From Brevibacterium sp. S22 (GTDB taxonomy: Bacteria; Actinomycetota; Actinomycetes; Actinomycetales; Brevibacteriaceae), in contig NZ_RHFG01000004.1 of assembly GCF_004745485.1 (NCBI RefSeq), positions 186,001 to 250,000 of the forward strand: a stretch of DNA of 64,000 bases. Reading direction: 5' to 3'. Both the position numbers and the translations under genes were made by a program. Of the stretch, positions 1 to 9,112 are shown in pieces (position 1 is the stretch's first letter; the number at the start of each line of letters is the position of its first letter). Under the pieces are notes generated by a model. It was not told the origin of the DNA. It ran no database searches and worked only from the letters and a program-made list of their open reading frames with translations.

Positions 1-553
1 ACACGTGTTCGGGCACGACGGGGATCTCTTGGCCGGGGTTGTTCGCCTGCGGCTTCTTGAGGGTGATCTTGACGGTGCCGTCGTCGGGGGCCTCGACCTT
101 GTCGAAGTTCTCGACGAGGCTGCCGTTGGCCACCGCCATCTCTTCCTTCTCCATCATCTGGTTGTAGGTCCAGGCGACGTCATCGGCCGTGAGCGGTTCG
201 CCATCGGACCATTTCATGTCCGGGCGGATCGTGTAGGTCCAGACCTTGCCTTCGGAGTCCGTGTTCCATTCGGTCGCGAGTCCCTCGGTGACCGAACCGT
301 CCTCGGCGTCGTTGGCCACGAGGTTCTCGTACATGTAGCGGAAGGTGTTCGTCGGTACGAGGTAGAAGGAGGTGAACGGGTTGAAGGAGTCGATGAATCC
401 GTCAGTGGCGATCCGCAGCACGTTCTCGGACGCCGGGGCCTCCGAGGTGGCGGCCTGCGCCGGTGAGGCGGCCATTGATCCGGCCAGGGCCAGTGCTGCG
501 ACTCCGGCCAGGCACCGTTGCCAGCCTCTGCGCATTGAGTGTGAAGTCAACAT
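1..553 (-). CDS. ABC transporter substrate-binding protein, peptide/nickel type (SBP family 5), N-terminal part
   Basis: The gene runs off the left edge, so only about 184 N-terminal residues are present. It would capture a peptide or similar solute outside the cell for an ABC importer. A basic n-region, an Ala/Leu-rich core and an AQA-type cleavage site form a Sec signal peptide. No lipobox cysteine is seen. After it come DSFNPFTSFY, the family hallmark LATEWNTDSEGKVWTYTIRP, and WSDGEPLTADDVAWTYN, all typical of SBP_bac_5. An ATG at 535 is an alternative start that gives a more ordinary signal peptide. It lies 184 bp downstream of the decarboxylase on the same strand. The substrate cannot be read from this fragment. 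Confidence 0.85.
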   Translation of the reverse strand, partial: MLTSHSMRRGWQRCLAGVAALALAGSMAASPAQAATSEAPASENVLRIATDGFIDSFNPFTSFYLVPTNTFRYMYENLVANDAEDGSVTEGLATEWNTDSEGKVWTYTIRPDMKWSDGEPLTADDVAWTYNQMMEKEEMAVANGSLVENFDKVEAPDDGTVKITLKKPQANNPGQEIPVVPEHV

Positions 554-736
554 CTTTGTCTTTCTTCTCGTGCGGTGATTCACTTGTCCTCCCCTGATCC
601 CGGCGAATCTGGGTGTTCGCCCGGGTCAGGACAGATGTGTTCCTCATCACTCTACGTTCGAAGTGACGTGATTTCGGCACAACAACACACAAATCTGCCT
701 GCCCGGCACTGTGCAGATCTCACAGGTGCCGCGCAA

Positions 737-2155
737 TCAGCTGCTCTGCGCCATGGGTGTGACTGCGGCCTTTCGGTCGCTTTGACCCAGCGGGCGCAGT
801 TCGGTCTCCCCCGCCTCGGCGAGGACTTCGACGATCGTCTGCCCGCGACGGATGAGGAAGAACTGCGCATCGCCGTCGTCGGCTGCGGTGCGGTATCCGA
901 AGATGGGCACGCGCGGGAGCAGGTTGTAGGAGAACGGGTTCGAGAAGTAATAGGCGCCGGTCTCGGGAACGGCCACGATGTCGCCCGCATCGAGGCGCGG
1001 CAGCAGCTGATCCCGCGCCAGAAGGTCTCCGGAGAAGCAGGCGGGGCCGGCGACATCGGTCGGGACGATCTCGGTGTCGGCCGCCTCGGCGATCTTGGGG
1101 TTCCCTTCCGGGGTGAACGGCAGGATCCGCAGCGGCCAGTCGTTCGGGGCATAGGCGGTGCGGGTGGCGACCTGGACGCCGGCGTGGGTCATCGCGATGC
1201 GGCGCCCGCCGGTGGTCTTCGCGTATTCGACGCGGGTGAGGACGGTGCCGGCCTTGGCGAGGAGCGCGCGGCCGAATTCGGTGACGATGTCGAAGTCGAA
1301 CAGGCCCGGCACCTGCGCCTCGAGCACGGCGCGGTAGTCGGCGAAGGTCGGGGTGATGTCCTCGCCGTCGAAGTTCACCGACAGTCCCCCGCCGATGTCG
1401 ATGCGTGTGATCTGTCGGACCGAGGCGTGGGCGTTGATCTCCTCGGCGAGGTCGACGGCGGCGCGGACTCCGACGGCGGCCTTCTCCAGGCTGATGCCCT
1501 GAGAGCCCGAGTGGACGTGGATCTGCCCCAGCCAAGGGCGGGCGAGATAGGCCTCGATGAGGACCTCCCGGGCACCGGGGTCGGCCAGTCCGACACCGAA
1601 TTTCGAGGTCTCGGTCGCGGTGCTCAGTGCCCCGATCGCCCCCGTGCCCGACTGTGGGTTGATGCGGATTCCGATCCTCGCCGAGGCGGCTGTGCCGTTC
1701 CGATCGTCAAACAGCGTGTCGAGGCGGGCGAGTTCGTCGAAGTTGTCGACGTTGATCGAGACGCCGAGGTCGACGGCCCGGCGCAGTTCGGCCCAAGTCT
1801 TGGCCGGGGAGTCGAAGACGATGCGGTCGGGGGTGAACCCGGCCGAGAGGGCGAGTTCGAGTTCGCCGGGGCTGGCGACCTCGCAGCCGGCACCTGCCTC
1901 GGCGAACCGGCGCAGCAGCGACGGCAGCGGCACGGCCTTGCACGCCACCGCGTGGAGCACGTCCTTATCAAACGCGAAGGCCGAGGTCAGCCGGTCGAAG
2001 GCGGTGTCGACCCAGTCGAGGTCCATGAGCCCGAGCACGGGCACCTCCTCGGTCAGCGCGGGGACGGCGGAGTGGACAGGCGAAGCGCTGTTCTCGGCGA
2101 TCGTTCGGATTGCTCGCGCGCGACGGTTCGGAATCGCATGGTGGTGGCTGGGCAT
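737..2155 (-). CDS. Type III PLP-dependent decarboxylase, diaminopimelate decarboxylase-like
   Basis: The 472-residue protein has the Orn/DAP/Arg decarboxylase-2 fold. Lys73 in HAVACKAV is the likely PLP-binding lysine. HSGSQ (216-220), DIGGGLS (254-260) and EFGR (294-297) match the phosphate-binding and substrate loops. Cys374 in CFSGD is the catalytic cysteine supplied across the dimer. The family decarboxylates or otherwise acts on basic amino acids. The sequence is divergent around residues 300-345, so it may not be the biosynthetic LysA. The start is supported by AAAGGACG just upstream. The upstream PucR regulator and downstream peptide-binding protein on the same strand suggest amino-acid or peptide catabolism. 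The exact substrate is unknown. Confidence 0.8.
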   Translation of the reverse strand: MPSHHHAIPNRRARAIRTIAENSASPVHSAVPALTEEVPVLGLMDLDWVDTAFDRLTSAFAFDKDVLHAVACKAVPLPSLLRRFAEAGAGCEVASPGELELALSAGFTPDRIVFDSPAKTWAELRRAVDLGVSINVDNFDELARLDTLFDDRNGTAASARIGIRINPQSGTGAIGALSTATETSKFGVGLADPGAREVLIEAYLARPWLGQIHVHSGSQGISLEKAAVGVRAAVDLAEEINAHASVRQITRIDIGGGLSVNFDGEDITPTFADYRAVLEAQVPGLFDFDIVTEFGRALLAKAGTVLTRVEYAKTTGGRRIAMTHAGVQVATRTAYAPNDWPLRILPFTPEGNPKIAEAADTEIVPTDVAGPACFSGDLLARDQLLPRLDAGDIVAVPETGAYYFSNPFSYNLLPRVPIFGYRTAADDGDAQFFLIRRGQTIVEVLAEAGETELRPLGQSDRKAAVTPMAQSS

Positions 2156-2253
2156 AACGTCCTTTGTTCGAGATCTGTTGTCACTTTAGGACGGCTGACC
2201 TCGGAGAACGGACAATATTCAGCCAATCTTCATGGGGGCTGGTTGTAGGTTTC

Positions 2254-4179
2254 TCACGACCGGTCGTGAACGAGGACCGAGAGTTCGAGCCAGAGCCGAT
2301 CGGCCGGTTCTGCCGTCGAGAGGCCGGTGATCTCCTCGATGCGACCGAGTCGGTGTCGCAGCGAGTTCGTATGCACATGCAGACGGCGGGATGCCTCGGC
2401 TGAGTTGCCGACCGTGGCGAAGTAGACGCGCAGGGTCTCGAGCAGGCTGCCGTTGTGCGCTCTGTCGTGAGCGGCCAGCGCCAGTGCCGGGCCCAGCACT
2501 CCGGCCTCGGAGGGGACCCGCTCGTCCGCGGGAGTCCGCCCGTCTGTGGACACTCGCGTGTCCGCGGGCACTCGTCCGCCGCCCTGCGCGGGGCCTCCAC
2601 CGGTCGCAGGCGGGTCTGCGGCCAGCAGCGCATCGGCGACCTGCAGACCGACGACCTTTGCGGCGACGTCACGGGTGGTCGCGCCGACGATCCGGCCGTG
2701 GGTGTCCAGGGTTCCGTCCGGGTCCGAACCCGGACGTGTCTCGTCGCCCAAGCGTCGACCGTCGTCCGTGCCGCTTCGCACGGCATCGACGACATACGCG
2801 GCCTCCGTCCACGACCGGTGCACGGCATCGAGCCGATCGACCGGAGTGCCGACTCCGAAGCACAGAGTCTCCGTCTTCGGCAGAGACCTCCGCAGAGCAG
2901 CGATCACGTGTGCGCGCACCTGCTCACCGCTCATCGGCTCGCTCATCTGCACCAGCGCCGCGAGGTGCCTCCGCTCACCGGCTCCCCCTCCGCGCGCACC
3001 GGCACCGGCACGTCCCGAACCGACTCCGGGCGCACCGGCTCGTCCCGAACCGACTCCGGGCGAACGGACGTCTGCCGAACCGGCACGCGCGGAACTCACG
3101 TGCGCGAGCACGGCATCGGCGAAGGCGGCCCGCAGGTGGAACCGCAGAACGGGCTCTCGGTCGGGGGCCACCTCGGTGAAGGCGAGGACACAGAAGCTGC
3201 CGGAGAACGGCAGGGACAACAGAGTCGCCGACGGCCCGAGGTCGGCCGAACCGGCGAGGATCGCACCGAGCGCCTCCCGCCGGATGCGCTTCTCGAACGG
3301 GGATCGACGCAGGGTCCGCAGCATCACGGGCAGGGCCGCACGGGCGGCGTCACGCAGCACCTCCCGCAGCGGTTCGGCGTCGACCTCGGCCGGGTAGGCC
3401 GCCCAGATCGTGCCGATGAGCTCGCCCTCGCTGCGCAGAGCGATGACCGACCGGGCCGGTGACGTGCCTTCGGCGGGCCGCTCGACGACGTCGGTCGAGC
3501 GGCGGATCGTGTCGAGGAACCCGGATTCCTCGAGCTCGGCGATCCGCCAATCGGGGATGGCCCCGGACAGGATCGTCTCGCGTCGGATCTCATCGAGCTC
3601 GTCGCCGAGGTTGGCGTGGGCGAGCACGCGGGAGGCCGGGTCTTCGATCGTGATGGACGCACCCGTGGTTTCGGCGATGACGGCGGCCAGAGCGCTGAGA
3701 TCGTCGACATCGGGCCAGGCCAGCGCGCTCGTCGCGCCCTCGGTGAGCTGTCGCAGATGGACGAGGATCTCCGACCACGTGACATGCGGCGAACGTTCGA
3801 GGAGGACCGGTGTCCTTCCCGCCTGGCCGGGGCGGCTGCCGGCACCACCGACCGCATCTTCGCCGAGGTGGTCGTGCGCTCCGGGGCCGAGCACCAGTGC
3901 AGCCGCCCCCAGGTGTTCGTCGATGACTGCGTCGAGATCGCTGGGACTGCGCACCGCCTCGGCGATGAGGATGACCGTGCCGTCGAGAACTCGCGACTGA
4001 GAGCGTGTGCCGGAGGCTGTGGTCGCCTCCGTGCCGGTGACACCCGCAGGGGCGGGAAGGTCGAAGTCGAATTCGACGCGGATGACCTCGGCATCGTCGT
4101 CGACTTCGGTCAGCGGCAGGAGGAATCCCTCGGTGCCCCTGATGAGTCGAGACAGTCGCAAGATCGCGTCATCGGTCAT
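2254..4179 (-). CDS. PucR-family transcriptional regulator
   Basis: The protein of about 641 residues ends in the PucR-type helix-turn-helix (residues about 580-635, with VGNSAEASRRLHVHTNSLRH and a following RLGRIEEITG). The N-terminal and middle parts resemble the PucR/CdaR sensor and GGDEF-like regions. A low-complexity Gly/Arg/Ala stretch near residue 380 carries short repeats of PGVGSGRAGA and looks like a flexible insert. PucR proteins usually control nearby catabolic genes, and here the decarboxylase follows 98 bp downstream. I chose the ATG at 4179 because a TACAGT -10 box ends six bases before it, which would give a leaderless mRNA. A GTG at 4185 is in the same frame. Confidence 0.8.
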   Translation of the reverse strand: MTDDAILRLSRLIRGTEGFLLPLTEVDDDAEVIRVEFDFDLPAPAGVTGTEATTASGTRSQSRVLDGTVILIAEAVRSPSDLDAVIDEHLGAAALVLGPGAHDHLGEDAVGGAGSRPGQAGRTPVLLERSPHVTWSEILVHLRQLTEGATSALAWPDVDDLSALAAVIAETTGASITIEDPASRVLAHANLGDELDEIRRETILSGAIPDWRIAELEESGFLDTIRRSTDVVERPAEGTSPARSVIALRSEGELIGTIWAAYPAEVDAEPLREVLRDAARAALPVMLRTLRRSPFEKRIRREALGAILAGSADLGPSATLLSLPFSGSFCVLAFTEVAPDREPVLRFHLRAAFADAVLAHVSSARAGSADVRSPGVGSGRAGAPGVGSGRAGAGARGGGAGERRHLAALVQMSEPMSGEQVRAHVIAALRRSLPKTETLCFGVGTPVDRLDAVHRSWTEAAYVVDAVRSGTDDGRRLGDETRPGSDPDGTLDTHGRIVGATTRDVAAKVVGLQVADALLAADPPATGGGPAQGGGRVPADTRVSTDGRTPADERVPSEAGVLGPALALAAHDRAHNGSLLETLRVYFATVGNSAEASRRLHVHTNSLRHRLGRIEEITGLSTAEPADRLWLELSVLVHDRS

Positions 4180-4191
4180 GGTCACACTGTA
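4180..4191 (-). promoter_or_regulatory. Leaderless-type -10 box for the PucR regulator
   Basis: TACAGT at 4186-4191 (minus strand) lies six bases before the ATG at 4179, the spacing of actinobacterial leaderless promoters. No ribosome binding site is visible, in agreement. Confidence 0.45.
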
Positions 4192-4300
4192 GCCAACGAC
4201 GGCACAGGCATCACGAGTGCTACCTGCAGGCTGCTGAGTCAGGCGGTCAGACGCAGGCTGATTCCGGCGGCGTCGGCCACGCGGCGACTCCGGGGCGCAG

Positions 4301-4390
4301 GGTCACTGCGGGTCGGCCGGTCACTGCGGGTCGGCCGGTCACTGCGGGTCGGCCGGTCACTGCGGGTCGCACGGTCACTCCGGCGAATAG
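4301..4390. repeat. 18-bp tandem repeats that continue the 3' end of the response regulator gene
   Basis: Four units of GGTCACTGCGGGTCGGCC (the last imperfect) occupy 4301-4372. They run directly into the last codons and stop of the minus-strand response regulator, whose end has the same GGTCACT start (4373-4390). Read on the minus strand each unit contains AGTGACC with a TGA. Because 18 is a multiple of three, these TGAs stay in frame with the gene. Confidence 0.85.
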
Positions 4391-5055
4391 TACTTGAACT
4401 GCAGGGACCGAACCACGAGTTGAGCGAGATTCTTCGCCTGCAGCTTGATCCGCAGATTCCGTGCGTGGGACTTCACAGTGTGGACTGTGAGGAACTCCGC
4501 CGCGGCGATCTCCTCATAGTCAGACCCGCGGCAGAGGTGCGCCAAGAGCTGCAGCTCCCGTTCGGTCAGCTGCGGTGCCTCCCGCGGTGCTTCGGGAATG
4601 GTGTCACCGCTGATGACGATGTCCTCGGCCAAGGTCCGCAGCAGTCCGGGCGAATCTCCCTGTAAGGCGGCACGGACCACAGAGGTGAGTTCCTCATCGC
4701 CGGCTGTCTTGTTGACCACGGCGAGTGCACCGGCCTCCAGACCGCGGGCGATGCCCGGCCCCGGTGAGACGGTGGTCAGGAGCAGGACGCGTGCCTCGGG
4801 ATCGATGTCCATGATCGCCTTCGTCGCATCCACTCCGCTCATACCGGGTGGCATATTCACGTCCATGAGCACGATGTCCGGGCGCTTCGCCGCATAGGCC
4901 TCCACCGCGTCTTCCCCGCAGTGGACGGGGTCGAGGACGTGGAATTCGTCGGTGTCTCTGAGCACCGCGGTCACAGCACGGGTCGTCCACGAATCATCGT
5001 CGACGACGAGCACGGATGGCGCGGTTTCCCCCGCGGAAGGAGTCTCTTCTGTCAT
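4375..5055 (-). CDS. LuxR/NarL-family response regulator
   Basis: The 226-residue protein has a receiver domain with acidic pair Asp20/Asp21, phospho-acceptor Asp65 in VLMDVNMP, and Lys116. A C-terminal LuxR-type helix-turn-helix follows (LTERELQLLAHL, then IAAAEFLTVHTVKSHARN). It would bind DNA when phosphorylated. The start codon overlaps the kinase stop by four bases (ATGA), so the pair is probably translationally coupled. The gene is followed at once by tail repeats that include its stop codon. Target genes cannot be inferred from the neighbourhood. Confidence 0.9.
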   Translation of the reverse strand: MTEETPSAGETAPSVLVVDDDSWTTRAVTAVLRDTDEFHVLDPVHCGEDAVEAYAAKRPDIVLMDVNMPPGMSGVDATKAIMDIDPEARVLLLTTVSPGPGIARGLEAGALAVVNKTAGDEELTSVVRAALQGDSPGLLRTLAEDIVISGDTIPEAPREAPQLTERELQLLAHLCRGSDYEEIAAAEFLTVHTVKSHARNLRIKLQAKNLAQLVVRSLQFKYYSPE

Positions 5056-6542
5056 GCCTCGATCCGGTTCTCCCGCCGCGCGGAGCGCTCGGATTCGGGC
5101 AGTTCGGAACCACCGGATGCCGCGGCCGCTCCAGCCGACTTCCGTGTGTCGTCGGTATTCGCCGAGGCACCTGCGCGGTGAGCGTCCGACGTGTCCTGGT
5201 GCATCGGGTCGTCGTGGCTGCAGAGCACATCGATCTCGTCGGCGCCGCCCTCGCCGCCGGCGGCGCCGCCCTCGCCGCCGGCGGCAGCGCCCCGCTGAGC
5301 GCCGCCCTCAGTGTGCTGCCCAGGACCGCGTGCAGGCGATGTGCCGTCGTCGGTTCCCGCGGTGACGTATCGGACGGGCAGAACCACCTCGACGATCACT
5401 CGATGTCCCTCATCGGCAATCACGCGACAGGCTCCGCCGACTCTTCGGGCCCTGCGGCTCAGCGAGCGGGGAGTCTCGGACAGTTCCGTCTCGGTTTCGT
5501 TCGTGCTGCGGCAGACGAGTTCGGTCCTGCCGTCTGAGTTCCGTCGCATCTCGACGTCGAGAGCGGCGGGGGCCCCTGGGGTCGAATAGCGGATGACATT
5601 GGTCGCGAGTTCGAGCAGGATGGCTCTGTAGTGCTGGCCGAGGGCGGCCGAAGCGTACGTCGGCAGTTCGGTTACATGAGTCGACAGGCGAATCGAACCG
5701 GCGGCGCATCCGCTTTCGAGCATCGCGGCCAGCTGCCTCATCTCCGTGTGCAGACGGATTCGCTGCCCCTGTGTCTCTCCCGAGCTCAGGCTGCTGACGA
5801 GGTGCCGCAGGCGCTTCGTCGCTTCCGCGTTGACGAGGGAGAGCTCGGCGAGCAGGCGCTCCGATTCCGGCGATCCGGTCGTCCGGGCCATTGTCCTGAT
5901 GATCGCGGTCTCGGTCGCCAGCGAGTTCGAGAGGGTGTCGTGCATATCACTGGTGAACCGCGCACGCATCGACTCGACATCCTGCTGGTGTTCCACGGCG
6001 GCACGTTCACGCCGGGTGATCTCGCGTCGGATCCTCGCCTCGACGAGGCCGGCGGCGAGTCCGAGCAGCGAGTAGGTCAGCCAGCCGAAGCCCAGGTCGA
6101 TGAATCCGGCGAGGCCGCCGTCGTAGGCGCCGAGCTCGGTGCAGGTCGCCAGGTAGGCCGCCAACCCGAGCGTGGCGATCACAGCTGCTGTCCACCGTCG
6201 ATGGCTGAGCAGCACTGCCGCGGCGAAGATGAGCACCTCGGGGAACATGTTCTCGAGGTCGGGATAGGACATCACGAATATCATGCTCAGCCCGGTCGAC
6301 AGGAGCCCGGCGACCAGTGGCATGAATGGAGCGAGGAAGAAGAGTGCGTAGGCGACGATGATGAGCATCACGTAACGGGGTTCGTCGATCTCGAACGATC
6401 CCGGGATCAGCACGGTCAGTCCCATGATGAGAGCGAGGAGCCGGATCGGCAGATCCACGAAGCGCGGTCCGCGAATGAGGCTCATCCCCCGGACTGAGGT
6501 GCTTGCTGAACCCTCGTCGCTCACTGAAGTCATGGAATCCAT
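5052..6542 (-). CDS. Membrane sensor histidine kinase (HisKA_3 type) with an atypical ATPase domain
   Basis: About 496 residues with five or six N-terminal membrane segments, a coiled linker rich in Arg/Glu, then the dimerisation/H-box FTSDMHDTLSNSLATE with the phospho-accepting histidine. An N-box-like ELATNVIRYST follows. After it the usual DxGxG and GxGLxxM motifs are not recognisable; only RRVGGACRVIADEGHRV and a final strand remain. The C-terminus adds a Gly/Ala/Glu-rich repetitive tail and a charged end. It overlaps the response regulator by four bases. ATG 6542 was chosen; GTG 6596 and ATG 6533 are alternatives. The ligand is unknown. Confidence 0.75.
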   Translation of the reverse strand: MDSMTSVSDEGSASTSVRGMSLIRGPRFVDLPIRLLALIMGLTVLIPGSFEIDEPRYVMLIIVAYALFFLAPFMPLVAGLLSTGLSMIFVMSYPDLENMFPEVLIFAAAVLLSHRRWTAAVIATLGLAAYLATCTELGAYDGGLAGFIDLGFGWLTYSLLGLAAGLVEARIRREITRRERAAVEHQQDVESMRARFTSDMHDTLSNSLATETAIIRTMARTTGSPESERLLAELSLVNAEATKRLRHLVSSLSSGETQGQRIRLHTEMRQLAAMLESGCAAGSIRLSTHVTELPTYASAALGQHYRAILLELATNVIRYSTPGAPAALDVEMRRNSDGRTELVCRSTNETETELSETPRSLSRRARRVGGACRVIADEGHRVIVEVVLPVRYVTAGTDDGTSPARGPGQHTEGGAQRGAAAGGEGGAAGGEGGADEIDVLCSHDDPMHQDTSDAHRAGASANTDDTRKSAGAAAASGGSELPESERSARRENRIEA

Positions 6543-6694
6543 TGTGCAACACCGGAGGCCGGCTCCGCCGAGGCAGTCGAATTCTCGGGCAGTCACACCT
6601 CAGGCAGGTGGCGCCCGGACTGCCGATCCCAAACGACCGAATCTCATACTTACGTGCGATGTGCCGACGATCCTGAACCGGTAGCGTCAACGGT

Positions 6695-6715
6695 GGTTCC
6701 GGTGGCAGCGGAACC
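6695..6715 (-). terminator. Possible terminator hairpin after the SDR operon
   Basis: GGTTCCG and CGGAACC form a perfect 7-bp stem around a 7-base loop. It lies downstream of the minus-strand operon that ends at 6794 and before the kinase gene. There is no clear U-tract. Confidence 0.35.
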
Positions 6716-6793
6716 GCCCCTCGGTCGACCCGAACAGACATCCCCATGAAGACGGTGAACCTCGTTGCCAGTCCACCACGTCGGCAGCGAGAT

Positions 6794-7450
6794 TCACCGA
6801 TTCCTCTTGTCGCCCCGTGATATCTCGACGATGTCTTTCCACGTCGATGGATCATCGACGGCGGCGAGCATGTAGTGAGCAAGGTCGGTTCTGGGAATGG
6901 AACTCATATTCGCCAGATGGCTGCCGCTCGATGTCCGGTAGTCACCGCCGCCCGTTTCGTCCGTGAGCATGGGTGGCCGCACGACAGTCCAACGGGCGTC
7001 TGTGTCACGAAGTGCATCCTCCATTCGTCTCATGTCGGCGTAGCCGTGCCGATACAGCCTCTGGATGATCAGCCTGGTGACGAGCTTCTGCGGCAACGGA
7101 GTGTCGGGCGGGATATCGAGACCGGCCGATGACAGGCAGATCAGTCGGCGGTGCGGATCGGTCCCCATGGCGGCCAGCACGTTGAGCGTGCCTTGGGAGT
7201 AGACCGTCGTGGGATGGTGCCTGTCCGTGCTGCCGAGGCAGGACAGCACTACAGCGTGTTCGGCCGCGACGGCCTGCCACGGCCCGGGTTCGAGGACATC
7301 CCCTTCGACGACTTCCACGGTCTCTTCGGCAGGAACCCGGACATCCGCCGGGCTGCGGGCGATGACGGTGACATCGTGTCCGGCGGCCAGCGCCTGGTCG
7401 AGCAGGGCGGCTCCTGTGCCGCCGGTCGCTCCGAGGACGAGCAGCTTCAT
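6794..7450 (-). CDS. NAD(P)-binding Rossmann-fold protein, NmrA/SDR-like
   Basis: The protein of 218 residues starts with MKLLVLGATGGTGAALLDQA, the glycine-rich dinucleotide-binding loop of atypical SDR proteins. CLGSTD and LICLSSAG follow as the next strands, then VVRPPMLTD near residue 165. Such proteins act as small reductases, epimerases or redox sensors. The ATG at 7450 overlaps the upstream hydrolase stop by four bases, so I prefer it to a longer reading that extends into that gene. It is the last gene of a three-gene operon opposite a MarR regulator. Substrate unknown. Confidence 0.8.
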   Translation of the reverse strand: MKLLVLGATGGTGAALLDQALAAGHDVTVIARSPADVRVPAEETVEVVEGDVLEPGPWQAVAAEHAVVLSCLGSTDRHHPTTVYSQGTLNVLAAMGTDPHRRLICLSSAGLDIPPDTPLPQKLVTRLIIQRLYRHGYADMRRMEDALRDTDARWTVVRPPMLTDETGGGDYRTSSGSHLANMSSIPRTDLAHYMLAAVDDPSTWKDIVEISRGDKRNR

Positions 7451-8274
7451 CTGCCCTCCTCGACGAGTGATTCGACCACCTCGGCGGCCAAGGCGCCCTG
7501 CATCTGGGCGCTGGGGTGCAAGCCGTCGTCGGCGAGAGCACCCGGAGCGTCGGCAGAAGAGGCGGCCGAACCGTCGATGACCATGTCGGTGCCCGTCGGC
7601 AGCTTCCGGGCCATTTCGTTCAGATCGTGGTTGGTCCAGCTGATTCCGGAACCGGCGAAGAAGGGGAACCGGGCGATGCGCTCCTCGTCGACCCGTGTCG
7701 GAGTCAGCCAGACCCACTCTGCCTCGCCTCTCGTGAGAGCTCGAGCGCGCAGCTCGGTGAGATTGCGCTTCGTCTCCTCCGGACTGACGAGGAGGGGTCC
7801 CGAGGGAGCGTCGAACCGCTGGCAGTCATTGGACCCGAGCATGCAGAACAGCCAGTCGGGCTCGTGGCGTCTGATGCTCGGTAGCATCGACAGCGCCTGG
7901 GTGGTGGTGGCACCGGAGACGGCGAGGTTGGTGAATCGAAGTCGAAGGTCCGGTCGGTGGGATTCGACGAGAGTGCGCAGGATCTCGAACCAGGAGAGCC
8001 GATCGGCTGTCGTGCTCTCACCGATGGCGACCAAGTGTACGCCTTCCGAGAAGGGCAGATTCTGCAGATGGGATCCGATCACGGGCGAGGTCGCAAGCCG
8101 CGCCGCGACTTCCTTTCGCTGTCGGTCGAGATCCTCGACGACGAGGGTGTATTGAGTCTCCTCGCCCCCGAAGACTCCCGCCAGGGTTCGGGCGTCGAGT
8201 GACTGCGCGAACGGCAGGGAGTTCTCCAAGCGTTGGAAGCGGACGAGTTTGTCGAGCACAGCGGTGGACATCAT
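7447..8274 (-). CDS. SGNH/GDSL-type hydrolase
   Basis: The 275-residue cytoplasmic protein has block I VAIGESTTADR (Ser nucleophile in a GES variant of GDS), block II/III residues around NLAVSGATT and GSNDCQRF, and block V ADDGLHPSAQ with the catalytic Asp-x-x-His. These are the SGNH esterase/lipase signatures. About 90 residues precede block I, longer than a minimal SGNH domain. The ATG at 8274 overlaps the membrane protein stop (ATGA), and its own stop overlaps the next start in the same way, so the three genes are tightly coupled. No signal peptide is seen. Confidence 0.85.
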   Translation of the reverse strand: MMSTAVLDKLVRFQRLENSLPFAQSLDARTLAGVFGGEETQYTLVVEDLDRQRKEVAARLATSPVIGSHLQNLPFSEGVHLVAIGESTTADRLSWFEILRTLVESHRPDLRLRFTNLAVSGATTTQALSMLPSIRRHEPDWLFCMLGSNDCQRFDAPSGPLLVSPEETKRNLTELRARALTRGEAEWVWLTPTRVDEERIARFPFFAGSGISWTNHDLNEMARKLPTGTDMVIDGSAASSADAPGALADDGLHPSAQMQGALAAEVVESLVEEGR

Positions 8275-8966
8275 GATTCCTTTCGGTGGTGCGTGGGACG
8301 TCGCCTGGGCAGAAGGAAGGCAGCGGTCACGATCCAGGCCAGTGCGAGGAAGCGGGCGATGGGCAGGAGGATGGACAGTTGAGGGACCGCGATGGAAAGA
8401 ATTGCGATCATGGCGAGCCCGGCGGTGACGAGACCGGCCCATGCATGCCACCGAGGCAGCAGCTGCGCGAGCAGGCCGGGCACGGCGATGCCGGCGATGA
8501 GCAGCCCGAGAGGAGCAATGAACCCCGGCCCGCCCGTGATGAACGCGAGATCATGGACGAGTCGGATGATCTCTGGGTGGTCGAGGACCTCGGGTCGGGT
8601 GAGCGTCCAGGTCAGAAGCGCCGAGAGTGCCATTGCCGACGATGCGAGGACACCGCCGAGAAGCCCGATGGTGGGCCCGGGCACACGCACGCCGAGGTGG
8701 TTGAGTCGGACCGAGGCGACAGCCGCGAAGATTCCCAGCGGCAGTGATGCGGCGAACTGGAGCAACGCGGTGACAAGCACGGGATTCGGGTGCGTGCGGA
8801 AGTACTCCACGATCGGTTCCGCATCGGAGTACGGAGAGGGGAAAGTGGCTCCGGAAGCGAGGATGATCGGCAGGATCAGGGCGGCCATCATGAGTCCGAC
8901 CGCCGCGACGGCGATGGGTGGCAGAGGTGGCCCCGAGGTGCGGGCAGGTGTGCGATTGGCGGCCAT
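8271..8966 (-). CDS. Multi-pass membrane protein of unknown function
   Basis: The 231-residue protein has about six hydrophobic segments (near residues 17-38, 60-83, 98-120, 143-166, 178-199 and 203-222). Its layout resembles DUF4386-type actinobacterial membrane proteins, but I cannot assign the family with confidence. It is the first gene of an operon with an SGNH hydrolase and an NAD(P)-binding protein, divergent from a MarR gene 146 bp away. Repression by that MarR is a reasonable inference. Confidence 0.7.
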   Translation of the reverse strand: MAANRTPARTSGPPLPPIAVAAVGLMMAALILPIILASGATFPSPYSDAEPIVEYFRTHPNPVLVTALLQFAASLPLGIFAAVASVRLNHLGVRVPGPTIGLLGGVLASSAMALSALLTWTLTRPEVLDHPEIIRLVHDLAFITGGPGFIAPLGLLIAGIAVPGLLAQLLPRWHAWAGLVTAGLAMIAILSIAVPQLSILLPIARFLALAWIVTAAFLLPRRRPTHHRKES

Positions 8967-9078
8967 GGGGCCTTTCCTCCTGTGAAGCTGGGCTGTGTAC
9001 CGGTGATCCGCGGAGCACGGTCATCCACTCTGATGACAGCAGCGAATTTCCAGTAATCGATGTGAACCCTTCATAGCA

Positions 9079-9094
9079 CAGAATGATTCTTCTG
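9079..9094. promoter_or_regulatory. Candidate MarR operator
   Basis: CAGAA-TGATTC-TTCTG is a perfect 5-bp inverted repeat with a 6-base centre, 19 bp before the marR start and between the divergent operon and marR. The position and dyad fit a MarR-type operator. A TATATAT stretch lies just after it. Confidence 0.45.
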
Positions 9095-9112
9095 CGCTAC
9101 TATATATGGGTG

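Noticed and set aside
575-2248. A 557-codon plus-strand open frame over the decarboxylase gene
   Set aside because: It is a shadow of the minus-strand gene in GC-rich DNA; only the minus frame shows family motifs.
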